NCBI GenBank assembly: GCA_028284625.1 | Contig: JANQRH010000023.1 | Span: 1 to 33,046, forward strand | Source: Afifellaceae bacterium | GTDB lineage: Bacteria > Pseudomonadota > Alphaproteobacteria > Rhizobiales > Afifellaceae | Length of the DNA: 33,046 nucleotides | Direction: 5' to 3' | Part shown: in pieces, positions 26,731 to 33,046 of the stretch | Position numbering within the stretch: the first letter of the stretch is position 1 | Layout of the letters: the number at the start of each line of letters is the position of its first letter | Position numbers and translations under genes: made by a program | Notes under the pieces: model-generated | What the model was told of the DNA's origin: nothing | Seen by the model: the letters and a program-made list of their open reading frames with translations, nothing else | The model's database searches: none

Positions 26731-27194
26731 TCTATTTCGCCTACGCCTCCAACATGGACCCCACGCAGATGCGGGCGCGCTGCCGTGGAGCGCAGGTGCG
26801 CGGCATCGGCTATCTCGCCGACCACCGGCTGACCTTTCCGCGCTGGTCGAACATCCGCGAACACGCCGTGGCCAGCGTGGAGGCATGCGCCGAAACGCAT
26901 GTCTGGGGCGTGCTTTTCGACATGACGGACGACGACTGGGCGAACCTGCATCGCCGCGAGGGCTTTGTCGCGCCGGACCACCCGCAGAACGGCTACGATT
27001 TGCATGCGGTCAACATCAACACGCAGGTCGAAATCGTGGCCGCCCATACCTATGTCGCCAAGGTCAATCCGATACGCCCCGAGCCCGGTCTGACGTCGGT
27101 GCACTACCTCAACCAGATCATCGCCGGCGCCTTGGCCCACAATCTGCCGGACGATTATCTCGCCCGCCTCCGCACCGTCCCGACCTTCGACTGA
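26727..27194 (+). CDS. Gamma-glutamylcyclotransferase-fold protein
   Basis: This encodes a 155-residue protein of the GGCT/AIG2-like fold. The substrate-binding motif YFAYASNMD is at residues 3-11, and the acidic residue expected at the catalytic position is in LHRREGF. Family members release 5-oxoproline from gamma-glutamyl compounds, but the substrate here is unknown. The ATG overlaps the rarA stop by 4 bases. This pairing may only reflect operon packing, and no link to recombination is implied. Confidence 0.8.
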   Translation: MIYFAYASNMDPTQMRARCRGAQVRGIGYLADHRLTFPRWSNIREHAVASVEACAETHVWGVLFDMTDDDWANLHRREGFVAPDHPQNGYDLHAVNINTQVEIVAAHTYVAKVNPIRPEPGLTSVHYLNQIIAGALAHNLPDDYLARLRTVPTFD

Positions 27195-27253
27195 TTCCGC
27201 CAAGGCCGGCGGCGGCAAGGCAATAGCACCGCACAATGCTGTTCCATAAGCAC

Positions 27254-27336
27254 GTCGTCATGCCCGGACTTGATCCGGGCATCCACTCCGTTCCCCCGCT
27301 CTTCATGGATTACCGGTCAAGCCCGGCAATGACGAC
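27254..27336. repeat. Palindromic intergenic repeat of rhizobial style
   Basis: Outer arms GTCGTCAT (27254-27261) and ATGACGAC (27329-27336) enclose an inner palindrome around GCCCGGACTTGATCCGGGC and a second part with GGTCAAGCCCGGCA. From memory, near-identical repeats are scattered in many rhizobial genomes. A further partial repeat with CCCCTCAAGGGGAGG lies at 27364-27378. The gap 27195-27447 contains no gene and no recognisable fluoride riboswitch. Confidence 0.7.
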
Positions 27337-27447
27337 AGAAGGAGCAGCGCGGCACAACGCCCAACCCCTCAAGGGGAGGGTTAGGCGGAACAACAAGCCA
27401 TTGAGAAGGCGGTTCCCAGATAAAGGTTTGTGCTCTAACGAAGCGCC

Positions 27448-27828
27448 ATGTACCAACTCGGACTCGTGGCGCTGGGCGGAGCGATCGGTGCGGCCTGCCG
27501 CCATCTCCTGAACATCGCCGTTCTGCGCCTGTTCGCACCGGCCTTTCCCTACGCCACGCTGAGTGCCAACGTGCTCGGCGGGCTGTTGATGGGCATCGCC
27601 GCCGGCTATTTCGCGCTGCGCTTTGACGGTGGCGACCAGGGGCTGCGCCTCTTCCTCACGACGGGCATCCTCGGCGGCTTCACCACCTTCTCCGCTTTCT
27701 CGCTCGATGCGCTTGCGCTGTGGGAGCGGGGTGACGTCGCTGCCGCCGCGGCCTACGTGCTTCTGTCCGTGATCCTATCGATCGCCGCCTTGTGGGCCGG
27801 CCTCACGATCGTGCGGGCCGTCACATGA
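27448..27828 (+). CDS. crcB: Fluoride ion channel CrcB/Fluc
   Basis: This encodes a 126-residue membrane protein with four hydrophobic helices, the size of bacterial Fluc channels that export fluoride as antiparallel dimers. Diagnostic motifs are GGAIGAACRHLLN near the N-terminus and GGFTTFSAFSLDAL in the third helix. No clear ribosome binding site stands before the ATG. It is the first gene of a tightly packed string, and its stop overlaps the next start by 4 bases. Confidence 0.93.
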   Translation: MYQLGLVALGGAIGAACRHLLNIAVLRLFAPAFPYATLSANVLGGLLMGIAAGYFALRFDGGDQGLRLFLTTGILGGFTTFSAFSLDALALWERGDVAAAAAYVLLSVILSIAALWAGLTIVRAVT

Positions 27829-28799
27829 GCGGCGTGGAGACACGGCGCGTCGACCGCGACGAAGCCGGCATCCGGCTCGATCGGTGGTTCAAGCTGCACT
27901 ATCCGGGGCTCGGCTTCGGCCATCTGCAAAAGCTGATCCGCTCCGGCCAGGTGCGGGTCGACGGCGCTCGCGTCAACGCGTCGGCGCGGCTCGCGGCCGG
28001 GCAGGAGATTCGCGTGCCGCCGCTCGCAGCCACAGATCAGCGCAAAGCGCAATCGCCGGCCGGGAGCAAAAGCAGCGACCGCGATCTGCTCAACGCTGCG
28101 CTTCTGCATGAGGACAGGCAGATCATCGTCTTCAACAAACCGGCCGGACTTGCCGTGCAGGGCGGCTCCGGCGTGACGCGACATGTCGATGCGATGCTTG
28201 CCGCCTATGCCGATCGGCAGGGTCGCAAGCCGCGGCTCGTTCATCGGCTCGATCGTGACACAGCCGGCGTGCTTGTGGTGGCGCGCACGCGCTCTGCTGC
28301 GGCCTTTCTCGGCGGCGCCTTCAAGGCGCGCGAGACCAAGAAAATCTATTGGGCGCTTGTCGCCGGCATCCCGCGCCGTCCAAACGGCCGCATCTCGACA
28401 TATCTGGTGCGCGACGAGGCGGGCGAGCGCATGCGGGACGCGCGCCACGGCGAACCAGGTGCCGAGCACGCCGTCACGCATTACGCGCTCGCCGATCAGG
28501 CCGGGCAAAAAGTCGCCTGGCTCGTGATGCAGCCCATCACCGGTCGCACGCATCAACTGAGGGCCCACGCAGCCCATATCGGCCATCCCATTCTCGGCGA
28601 CCCGAAATACTTCAACATCGAGAACTGGCAGCCGCCCGGCGGCATCCAGAACCGCCTGCATCTTCTTGCCCGCCGCATCGTGATACCGCATCCCGCCGGC
28701 GGCACGCTCGACGTCACCGCGCCGCTCCCGCCGCACATGCAGCAGAGCTTTGCCGTGCTCGGTTTCGATGAGCGCACCGGCGAGGAGGTGGAGCCGTGA
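27825..28799 (+). CDS. RluC/RluD-type 23S rRNA pseudouridine synthase
   Basis: This encodes a 324-residue pseudouridine synthase. An S4 RNA-binding domain occupies about residues 15-65 (RLDRWFKLHYPGLGFGHLQ). The catalytic domain has HRLDRDTAGVLVV with the nucleophilic aspartate at residue 143 and the conserved QPITGRTHQLRAH. Family members modify uridines in 23S rRNA. RluC (positions 955/2504/2580 in Escherichia coli) is the likeliest match, but target sites cannot be read from sequence. The ATG at 27825 overlaps the crcB stop. Confidence 0.93.
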   Translation: MSGVETRRVDRDEAGIRLDRWFKLHYPGLGFGHLQKLIRSGQVRVDGARVNASARLAAGQEIRVPPLAATDQRKAQSPAGSKSSDRDLLNAALLHEDRQIIVFNKPAGLAVQGGSGVTRHVDAMLAAYADRQGRKPRLVHRLDRDTAGVLVVARTRSAAAFLGGAFKARETKKIYWALVAGIPRRPNGRISTYLVRDEAGERMRDARHGEPGAEHAVTHYALADQAGQKVAWLVMQPITGRTHQLRAHAAHIGHPILGDPKYFNIENWQPPGGIQNRLHLLARRIVIPHPAGGTLDVTAPLPPHMQQSFAVLGFDERTGEEVEP

Positions 28800-29713
28800 A
28801 AACCGCGCTCGACATCCGCGCCGTTGTGATCCTCGTCGTGCTGTGCGGCTCCTGGGGGCTCAACCAGGTCGCCATTAAGGTCGCGCTCTGGGGTATCCCG
28901 CCGGCGATCCAGATGGGCGCGCGGTCGCTGATCGCCACGCTGCTCGTCTTTGCCTGGTGCGTTCTCACCCGCAAGGCGCTCTTTCAACGCGACGGCTCGC
29001 TATGGCCGGGCCTCGCCGCCGGCCTCATGTTCGGCCTGGAATTCCTGTCGATCTTCTGGGGGCTGCAATACACCACCGCCGCCCGCGCCGTGATCTTCAT
29101 CTATCTGACGCCCTTCGTCGTCGCGCTGGGCGGGCATTTCTTCCTCCACGAGCCACTCGGCCCGCGTAAGCTCATTGGGCTCGCCGCCGCTTTTTTGGGC
29201 CTCGTGCTCGCGTTCTTCGACGAGCTGTCGCTTCCATCGCGCGCCGCTTTGTTCGGCGACGCGTTGTGCATCCTCGCGGCGTTTCTATGGGGCGCCACGA
29301 CGGTGCTGATCAAAGGCTCGGTGCTGCGCGAAGTGTCGGCTGAGAAGACGCTGCTTTATCAGCTCGCCGTCTCCGCACTGTTCGGCATCGTGCTCGGCGT
29401 GGCGATCGGCGAGCGTGTCGATATCGGGTTGGCGGTCGCCGTGGCTCCGGCCTTCCTCTATCAGGCGGTCTGGGTGGCGGCGATCACGTATGTCGCGTGG
29501 TTTGCGCTGATGCGCGATTATCCCGCTTCGCTGCTGTCGTCCTTTACTTTTCTCACGCCGCTGTTCGGCGTGGCCTTTGGTGCGGCGATCCTCGGCGACC
29601 CGTTGTCGACCCGTCTCATCGCCGCGCTGGTTCTCGTGGCCGCCGGCATCTATCTGGTGAATCGCGATCCAGTCCGCCGCGCATCACGAGAGGCCTCGAC
29701 CGATGCCGCCTGA
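28796..29713 (+). CDS. EamA-family (DMT) transporter
   Basis: This encodes a 305-residue inner-membrane protein with about ten hydrophobic helices arranged as two EamA repeats (residues about 8-138 and 150-288). The first repeat has WGLNQVAIKVAL and GLQYTTAARAVIFIYLTPF, typical of the drug/metabolite transporter superfamily. The substrate is unknown. The start is GTG at 28796 with GAGGAGG upstream, overlapping the pseudouridine synthase stop by 4 bases. Its end overlaps the ATP12 gene by 11 bases. Confidence 0.88.
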   Translation: MKTALDIRAVVILVVLCGSWGLNQVAIKVALWGIPPAIQMGARSLIATLLVFAWCVLTRKALFQRDGSLWPGLAAGLMFGLEFLSIFWGLQYTTAARAVIFIYLTPFVVALGGHFFLHEPLGPRKLIGLAAAFLGLVLAFFDELSLPSRAALFGDALCILAAFLWGATTVLIKGSVLREVSAEKTLLYQLAVSALFGIVLGVAIGERVDIGLAVAVAPAFLYQAVWVAAITYVAWFALMRDYPASLLSSFTFLTPLFGVAFGAAILGDPLSTRLIAALVLVAAGIYLVNRDPVRRASREASTDAA

Positions 29714-30473
29714 TCGCACGCCCGACGGCGGCGACGACCCAATGGAGGCGGCGCGCCGGCTCACCGCGCCGCCCAAGCAGAAGCGCTTCTACGAAGACGC
29801 TCGTATGGAGCCGGAGGAGGGCGGCTTCACGCTGCGTCTCGATGGCCGCCGTGCGATGACGCCGGGCCGCAAGCCGCTTGTCGTTCCGCAAGCGCGCCTC
29901 GCCGAAGCGATCGCCGCGGAATGGAACGCGCAGACGGAGGTGATCGATCCCGCCGCCATGCCGGTCACGCGGCTCGCCAACACCGCCATCGACGGCGTTG
30001 CGGCTCAGGCCGACGAAGTACGCGCGCAGATCGTCAACTATGCCGGCACCGACCTTCTTTGCTATCGCGCACCGGAACCGGCGGGTCTCGCGGAACGACA
30101 GCATGCCGCCTGGGACCCGATTCTCGCCTGGGCCGAGCAGCACCACGCCGTGCGCTTCGTGCTGGCGGAGGGCTTCGTCCATGCCGAGCAGCCGGCGGAA
30201 ACGCTGGCGGCGATCACGGAAGCGGTGGCCGCCTTCGACGAACCGTTCCGCCTGACCGGGTTGCACCTCGCCACGACGTTGACCGGCTCGGCGCTGATCG
30301 CATTGGCGTTGGCGGACGGGGCGCTCAGCACAGAAGCCGCCTGGTCCGCGGCGCATGTCGATGAGGATTGGAACATCGCCCAATGGGGCGAGGACGCCGA
30401 AGCCGCCGCGCGGCGGGCTCAGCGCTTCACAGATTTCCGCGCCGCCGCGCTGGCGCTGGGCGCTGGTAAGTGA
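29703..30473 (+). CDS. ATP12-type F1F0 ATP synthase assembly chaperone
   Basis: This encodes a 256-residue ATP12 family protein, which in mitochondria binds the F1 alpha subunit during F1-ATPase assembly; the family is otherwise largely alphaproteobacterial. The motifs KRFYEDARMEPEEGGFTLRL, LAEAIAAEWNAQTEVIDP and MPVTRLANTAID are characteristic, and DEDWNIAQWGEDAEA is near the end. It starts 11 bases inside the end of the transporter gene and is the last gene before the mobile element, whose target site begins 38 bases after its stop. Confidence 0.92.
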   Translation: MPPDRTPDGGDDPMEAARRLTAPPKQKRFYEDARMEPEEGGFTLRLDGRRAMTPGRKPLVVPQARLAEAIAAEWNAQTEVIDPAAMPVTRLANTAIDGVAAQADEVRAQIVNYAGTDLLCYRAPEPAGLAERQHAAWDPILAWAEQHHAVRFVLAEGFVHAEQPAETLAAITEAVAAFDEPFRLTGLHLATTLTGSALIALALADGALSTEAAWSAAHVDEDWNIAQWGEDAEAAARRAQRFTDFRAAALALGAGK

Positions 30474-30502
30474 GTGAGGCGACGCATCTCGTGACGGCCT
30501 CC

Positions 30503-30518
30503 ACCTCCCCCTTGCGGG
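30503..30518. repeat. Left half of the interrupted target palindrome with target duplication
   Basis: ACCTCCCC (30503-30510) is the left arm of a REP-like palindrome whose right arm GGGGAGGT is now at 32877-32884. CTTGCGGG (30511-30518) is the left copy of the 8-base target duplication; the right copy is at 32872-32879. Removing the element and one copy restores 8-base perfect arms around CTTGC. Confidence 0.85.
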
Positions 30519-30542
30519 GGGAATTATCACCTTGACTGAACA
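30519..30542. repeat. Left terminal inverted repeat of the transposon
   Basis: This 24-base sequence starts GGGAATTATCACC and ends TTGACTGAACA, and matches the reverse complement of 32848-32871 without mismatch. An in-frame TTG for the passenger gene lies inside it at 30532. Confidence 0.92.
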
Positions 30543-30624
30543 TAATGCGGCTTTTACACTGCCCGCCGACTTAAACGCAATCGTTGGCGGCGGTCTGTTG
30601 CTGTGGACTAGGATCGGCGCTGGG

Positions 30625-31680
30625 ATGGCACTTGAAGCCATGGCAAGAAAATTCGAGCTGCCACATTGGGGATCAAAAGGCGCTATTAATCGAGCTGGTG
30701 ATGCGCTTCGGCTTGGGAAGGAGGCATTCACCGCCGAGCATGCGTTAGCGGTGGAATCCTGGCGGATGGCGCACCGAGACGTGATCCACACGTTTGAGGC
30801 ACTGTTGCGTGCTAGGGCAAAGAGCCAAACAGACGTACAGGTCGCGCAGCGCTTAAAGCGGCGCAGAACAATTGTTGATAAGCTGTCTCGTTACCCCAAA
30901 ATGAAACTTTCCCGCATGGACGACGTAGCTGGCTGCCGCGTGATTTTCCCGAACGTCGAGTCCCTGCACAAGTTTCGCGACAACGTTCACAGGGCGCGAT
31001 TCAAGCATGTTCTGAAAAATGAAAAGAAGAAGTACGATTACATCGAGAAGCCAACAGAGCGCGGCTACCGAGGCATCCATGATATCTATGAGTACCATGG
31101 TAATCGGCCAAAATGTAACGGCTTGCTGATCGAAATTCAGTATCGCACAACCGTTCAGCACGCATGGGCGACGGCTGTCGAAGTCGTAACGCAAGTGACG
31201 CAAAACGAGCCGAAATTCAATCGTGGAGACCCACGTTACATTAGGCTATTCTGCTTAGCTAGTGAGATGCTGAGCAGAACTCAAGAAGGTATGACAGGGC
31301 AGTTGCCTGATATAGACGACAAGAATTTGGTGGACGAGTTTGAAGACTTAGAAAAAGAAATTGGCGTTATGAATATCCTAGTCAATCTCGCTATCCACGA
31401 GTGGGTCGGAGCTCGAGCCAAAGCAGATCATATCATTCTGCATATTTCAGAATCTAGAAAGTTCGAGCTACACCAGTTTGACCTCGAATTGGAGGCATCC
31501 AAAAAGCTTCTAGAATTAGAGAAGGAGTTTCCCGAGGATGACATTGTTCTGGTTGGCGCACGAACTGTAGAGGAAATAACTTCCGCATTTCGTAACTACT
31601 TCAATGACGTCAGAGAATTTATGCTTCTAATGCGTGATGCCAGCCATAAATTGGGCAGCGCGCTGGCGGCAGGGGCGTAA
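30625..31680 (+). CDS. Stand-alone RelA/SpoT-domain nucleotidyltransferase (cargo)
   Basis: This encodes a 351-residue protein with one RelA/SpoT synthetase-like domain and no HD hydrolase, TGS or ACT domain. Core motifs, numbered from this ATG, are DDVAGCRVI (Asp100, the presumed metal ligand), YDYIEKPTERGYRGIH (about 137-152) and EIQYRTTVQHAW (Glu170). The usual GYxSxH motif reads GYRGIH. The C-terminal ~150 residues are charged and probably helical. Homologues make (p)ppGpp or, in toxSAS/CapRel types, pyrophosphorylate tRNA; which applies is unknown. The frame opens at a TTG at 30532 inside the inverted repeat (382 residues), but ATG 30625 starts nearer the recognisable domain. Base use is visibly AT-richer than the neighbours. 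Confidence 0.8.
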   Translation: MALEAMARKFELPHWGSKGAINRAGDALRLGKEAFTAEHALAVESWRMAHRDVIHTFEALLRARAKSQTDVQVAQRLKRRRTIVDKLSRYPKMKLSRMDDVAGCRVIFPNVESLHKFRDNVHRARFKHVLKNEKKKYDYIEKPTERGYRGIHDIYEYHGNRPKCNGLLIEIQYRTTVQHAWATAVEVVTQVTQNEPKFNRGDPRYIRLFCLASEMLSRTQEGMTGQLPDIDDKNLVDEFEDLEKEIGVMNILVNLAIHEWVGARAKADHIILHISESRKFELHQFDLELEASKKLLELEKEFPEDDIVLVGARTVEEITSAFRNYFNDVREFMLLMRDASHKLGSALAAGA

Positions 31681-31683
31681 GAA

Positions 31684-31860
31684 ATGGCTGACGATAGCTA
31701 TAGCGATAAGGAGACTGCGCGCCGCCGCGACGAGGTAGTCCGAGTTATGGCGAACACCCCGCCGCAGCCGCGCACTAAGACTCCGGCTCGTCCTCGAAAG
31801 GCAAAGAAAGCTGGCGAGGATCGCGCAGCTGATAAGGTCCGCGCGGGCCGTGAGCGTTAG
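31684..31860 (+). CDS. 58-residue basic protein, second cargo gene
   Basis: An ATG three bases after the RelA/SpoT gene opens a 58-codon frame. The peptide starts MADDSYSDKETARRRDEVV, continues RVMANTPPQPRTKTPARP and ends in a Lys/Arg-rich tail. The RRRDEVVRVMANTPPQPR segment resembles a motif I recall from many small uncharacterised proteins near phage and mobile genes. AGGGG about 9 bases upstream could serve as ribosome binding site, and coupling to the upstream gene is likely. Its TAG overlaps the transposase TAA on the other strand by two bases. The function is unknown; an antitoxin or partner role is only a guess. Confidence 0.6.
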   Translation: MADDSYSDKETARRRDEVVRVMANTPPQPRTKTPARPRKAKKAGEDRAADKVRAGRER

Positions 31861-32810
31861 ACCGAAACGCCGTCCGGTCGGCTAGTAGCGCTTTGATAGG
31901 TCATCCGCTTGCCGACAACACCGGCAACGGCCTTCTCTGCCCGCTCAGCGTCAGTAACACCTAGCGCTGTGCGCTCGTTGTAGCGGAAATCGAACTCGGC
32001 AAGATAGCGCTTCAAATGCTGTGGGCCGACGTGGTGATACGTTCCGACGATCCCGCGTTTCATGATCGAGAAATAGCCCTCAATCGTGTTCGTATGAACG
32101 TCGCCGCGCACGTATTCGCCAATGCTGTGGTTGACCGACTGGTGACCGGCGAACATGCGGCCAGCCCGTGCGCCGCCATCGTCGCTATAGACGTGAGACG
32201 CCTCGTGTATCTGCGCTTCCATGACCGGGCGAAGCGTTTTGGCGGTGACATTCGGCACGTGGTGCGAGCGGACACGTCCGCCGCGTTCGACCAGCGAAAA
32301 AACCGTCTCTTTGCCCGCGCCGCCGATCTTCTTCGGGTCGCGCTTGCTCTTGTGCTTGTTCTTCTCTTTGCCGCCGGCGAACGTCTCGTCCATTTCAACG
32401 GTCTTGCCCTCACCGCCAAGCGGACCGGACGGGTTTAGCTCACGCATGCCCTCGCGGATGCGATGGGCCATGAACCAAGCCGTCTTGTAGGGTAGCCCAA
32501 TCATCCGATGGAGCTGGTGCGCCGACATGCCTTTCTTGCTGGCGCACATAAGATGCGTCGCCAAAAGCCACTTGGTCATCGGGATATGTGAGCGCTCATA
32601 GATGGTGCCGACAGCCGCCGTGAACTTCTTTCGGCACTCTTTGCAGTGATACCAGCCCGGACCCATGGACTTGCCGCCAAGCGGCTTCACAGTGTCCGTC
32701 TGAGCACAGAAGGGGCAGTAGGGACCGTCCGGCCAGCGGATCGCTTCAAAGTGCTCCCGCGCTTTGTCCAGGTCGGTGAAAATCGGGTTGGTAAGGTCAA
32801 CAGTGGTCAT
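31857..32810 (-). CDS. IS1595/ISXO2-like transposase
   Basis: This encodes a 317-residue transposase. The N-terminal zinc ribbon has cysteines 32, 35, 56 and 59 (CPFC and CKEC). The DDE-type catalytic domain shows EMDETF (Asp141), VYSDDG (Asp210 or 211) and VHTNTIEGYFSIMKRG with Glu244 and Lys251 seven residues apart, then GTYHHV. No frameshift or stop is seen, so it looks functional. ATG at 32810 has GGAGAA at the right distance; a TTG four codons upstream (32822) is in frame but would include that site. It converges on the cargo genes. Confidence 0.9.
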   Translation of the reverse strand: MTTVDLTNPIFTDLDKAREHFEAIRWPDGPYCPFCAQTDTVKPLGGKSMGPGWYHCKECRKKFTAAVGTIYERSHIPMTKWLLATHLMCASKKGMSAHQLHRMIGLPYKTAWFMAHRIREGMRELNPSGPLGGEGKTVEMDETFAGGKEKNKHKSKRDPKKIGGAGKETVFSLVERGGRVRSHHVPNVTAKTLRPVMEAQIHEASHVYSDDGGARAGRMFAGHQSVNHSIGEYVRGDVHTNTIEGYFSIMKRGIVGTYHHVGPQHLKRYLAEFDFRYNERTALGVTDAERAEKAVAGVVGKRMTYQSATSRPDGVSV

Positions 32811-32847
32811 CGGTTTCTCCAATGACTACAATATGAGGGCTCAGGTT

Positions 32848-32871
32848 TGTTCAGTCAAGGTGATAATTCCC
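32848..32871. repeat. Right terminal inverted repeat of the transposon
   Basis: This is the exact 24-base reverse complement of the left end at 30519-30542, ending GGTGATAATTCCC. It is followed directly by the second CTTGCGGG duplication (32872-32879). Confidence 0.92.
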
Positions 32872-32932
32872 CTTGCGGGGAGGTCGGACTTTCGGCGAAA
32901 CGAAGTAAGCAGCGAAAGTCCGGGTGGGGGTA
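32872..32932. repeat. Right part of the interrupted REP-like repeat
   Basis: The target duplication CTTGCGGG is followed by the right arm GGGGAGGT (32877-32884) and then by a second hairpin with perfect 10-base arms CGGACTTTCG (32885-32894) and CGAAAGTCCG (32913-32922), ending GGTGGGGGT. Together with 30503-30518 this forms one composite palindromic repeat split by the transposon. Confidence 0.75.
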
Positions 32933-32968
32933 TGGGGGCCGCAGGGCGCGCTGACGCGTCCCCTCATC

Positions 32969-33042
32969 CCTCATCCTGGGGTGCTTCTTTCGCCCCTTCG
33001 AGGCTCGCTTCGCTCGCACCTCAGGATGAGGGCGAAAGAAGC
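32969..33042. repeat. Overlapping inverted repeats at the window end
   Basis: CCTCATCCT (32969-32977) pairs with AGGATGAGG (33023-33031), and GCTTCTTTCGCCC (32983-32995) is the exact inverse of GGGCGAAAGAAGC (33030-33042). An inner GAGGCTCGCTTCGCTCGCACCTC segment is itself partly palindromic. This looks like a further rhizobial intergenic repeat; no gene is seen from 32872 to the end. Confidence 0.65.
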
Positions 33043-33046
33043 CTCG

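Larger units (their letters stand above)
30519..32871. mobile_element. IS1595-family transposon with RelA/SpoT cargo
   Basis: The element is 2353 bases long. Its ends (30519-30542 and 32848-32871) are perfect 24-base inverted repeats beginning GGGAATTATCACC. It is flanked by direct 8-base duplications CTTGCGGG, the size expected for the IS1595 family. It carries an IS1595/ISXO2-like transposase on the - strand and two passenger genes on the + strand, convergent with it. Intact ends, an intact transposase and an exact duplication suggest a fairly recent insertion. The group within IS1595 cannot be assigned by eye. Confidence 0.9.

Noticed and set aside
27195-27447. Possible fluoride riboswitch before crcB
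   Set aside because: I looked for the crcB-motif RNA but saw only the intergenic palindromes and no convincing pseudoknot consensus.
27236-27511. 91-codon open frame over the intergenic repeat before crcB
   Set aside because: It is made of the palindromic repeat and the start of crcB in another frame, so it is an accidental frame.
32811-32822. TTG start of the transposase
   Set aside because: The four extra codons contain the GGAGAA that best serves the ATG at 32810.

Overview
The window looks like the chromosome of an alphaproteobacterium, most probably a member of the Hyphomicrobiales (Rhizobiales). The evidence is the high GC content, the gene order rpoBC-str-S10-spc-alpha followed by a Do-type protease and rarA, the ATP12-type F1 assembly chaperone, the short adenylate kinase, and several palindromic intergenic repeats of rhizobial style. 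No taxonomic marker search could be run, so the genus is left open.

Positions 1-23716 hold the core transcription and translation supercluster, all on the + strand. In order these are the end of rpoB, rpoC with a terminator, a 695-base gap with a promoter and a structured leader, then rpsL, rpsG, fusA and tuf (str). They are followed by rpsJ, rplC, rplD, rplW, rplB, rpsS, rplV, rpsC, rplP, rpmC and rpsQ (S10), then rplN, rplX, rplE, rpsN, rpsH, rplF, rplR, rpsE, rpmD, rplO, secY and adk (spc). After a short terminator and a new promoter come rpsM, rpsK, rpoA and rplQ (alpha). Nearly every gene is complete with family-typical length. Oddities are a TTG start for rpsM, a long Ala/Pro/Glu tail on L3, a rhizobial palindromic repeat that contains the rpsE stop codon, and folded leaders before rpsL, rpsG and rpoA.

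Positions 23717-30473 hold two tight gene strings. The first is a periplasmic Do/HtrA protease, rarA and a gamma-glutamylcyclotransferase-fold protein. The second is a CrcB/Fluc fluoride channel, an RluC-type pseudouridine synthase, an EamA-family transporter and an ATP12 chaperone. Most junctions are 4-base stop/start overlaps, which suggests co-transcription and translational coupling. A palindromic repeat separates the two strings.

Positions 30519-32871 are the accessory and most interesting part: an apparently intact mobile element of about 2.35 kb. It has perfect 24-base terminal inverted repeats, an 8-base target duplication (CTTGCGGG), an IS1595/ISXO2-like transposase on the - strand and two + strand passenger genes. 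The passengers are a stand-alone RelA/SpoT-type nucleotidyltransferase without hydrolase or regulatory domains, and an immediately following 58-residue basic protein. The element landed in a REP-like palindrome just after the ATP12 gene and broke no gene. The RelA/SpoT gene is visibly poorer in GC than its surroundings. A possible reading is a mobile small-alarmone or toxSAS-type (toxin or defence) cargo, but activity cannot be decided from sequence alone. The window ends in further palindromic repeats.
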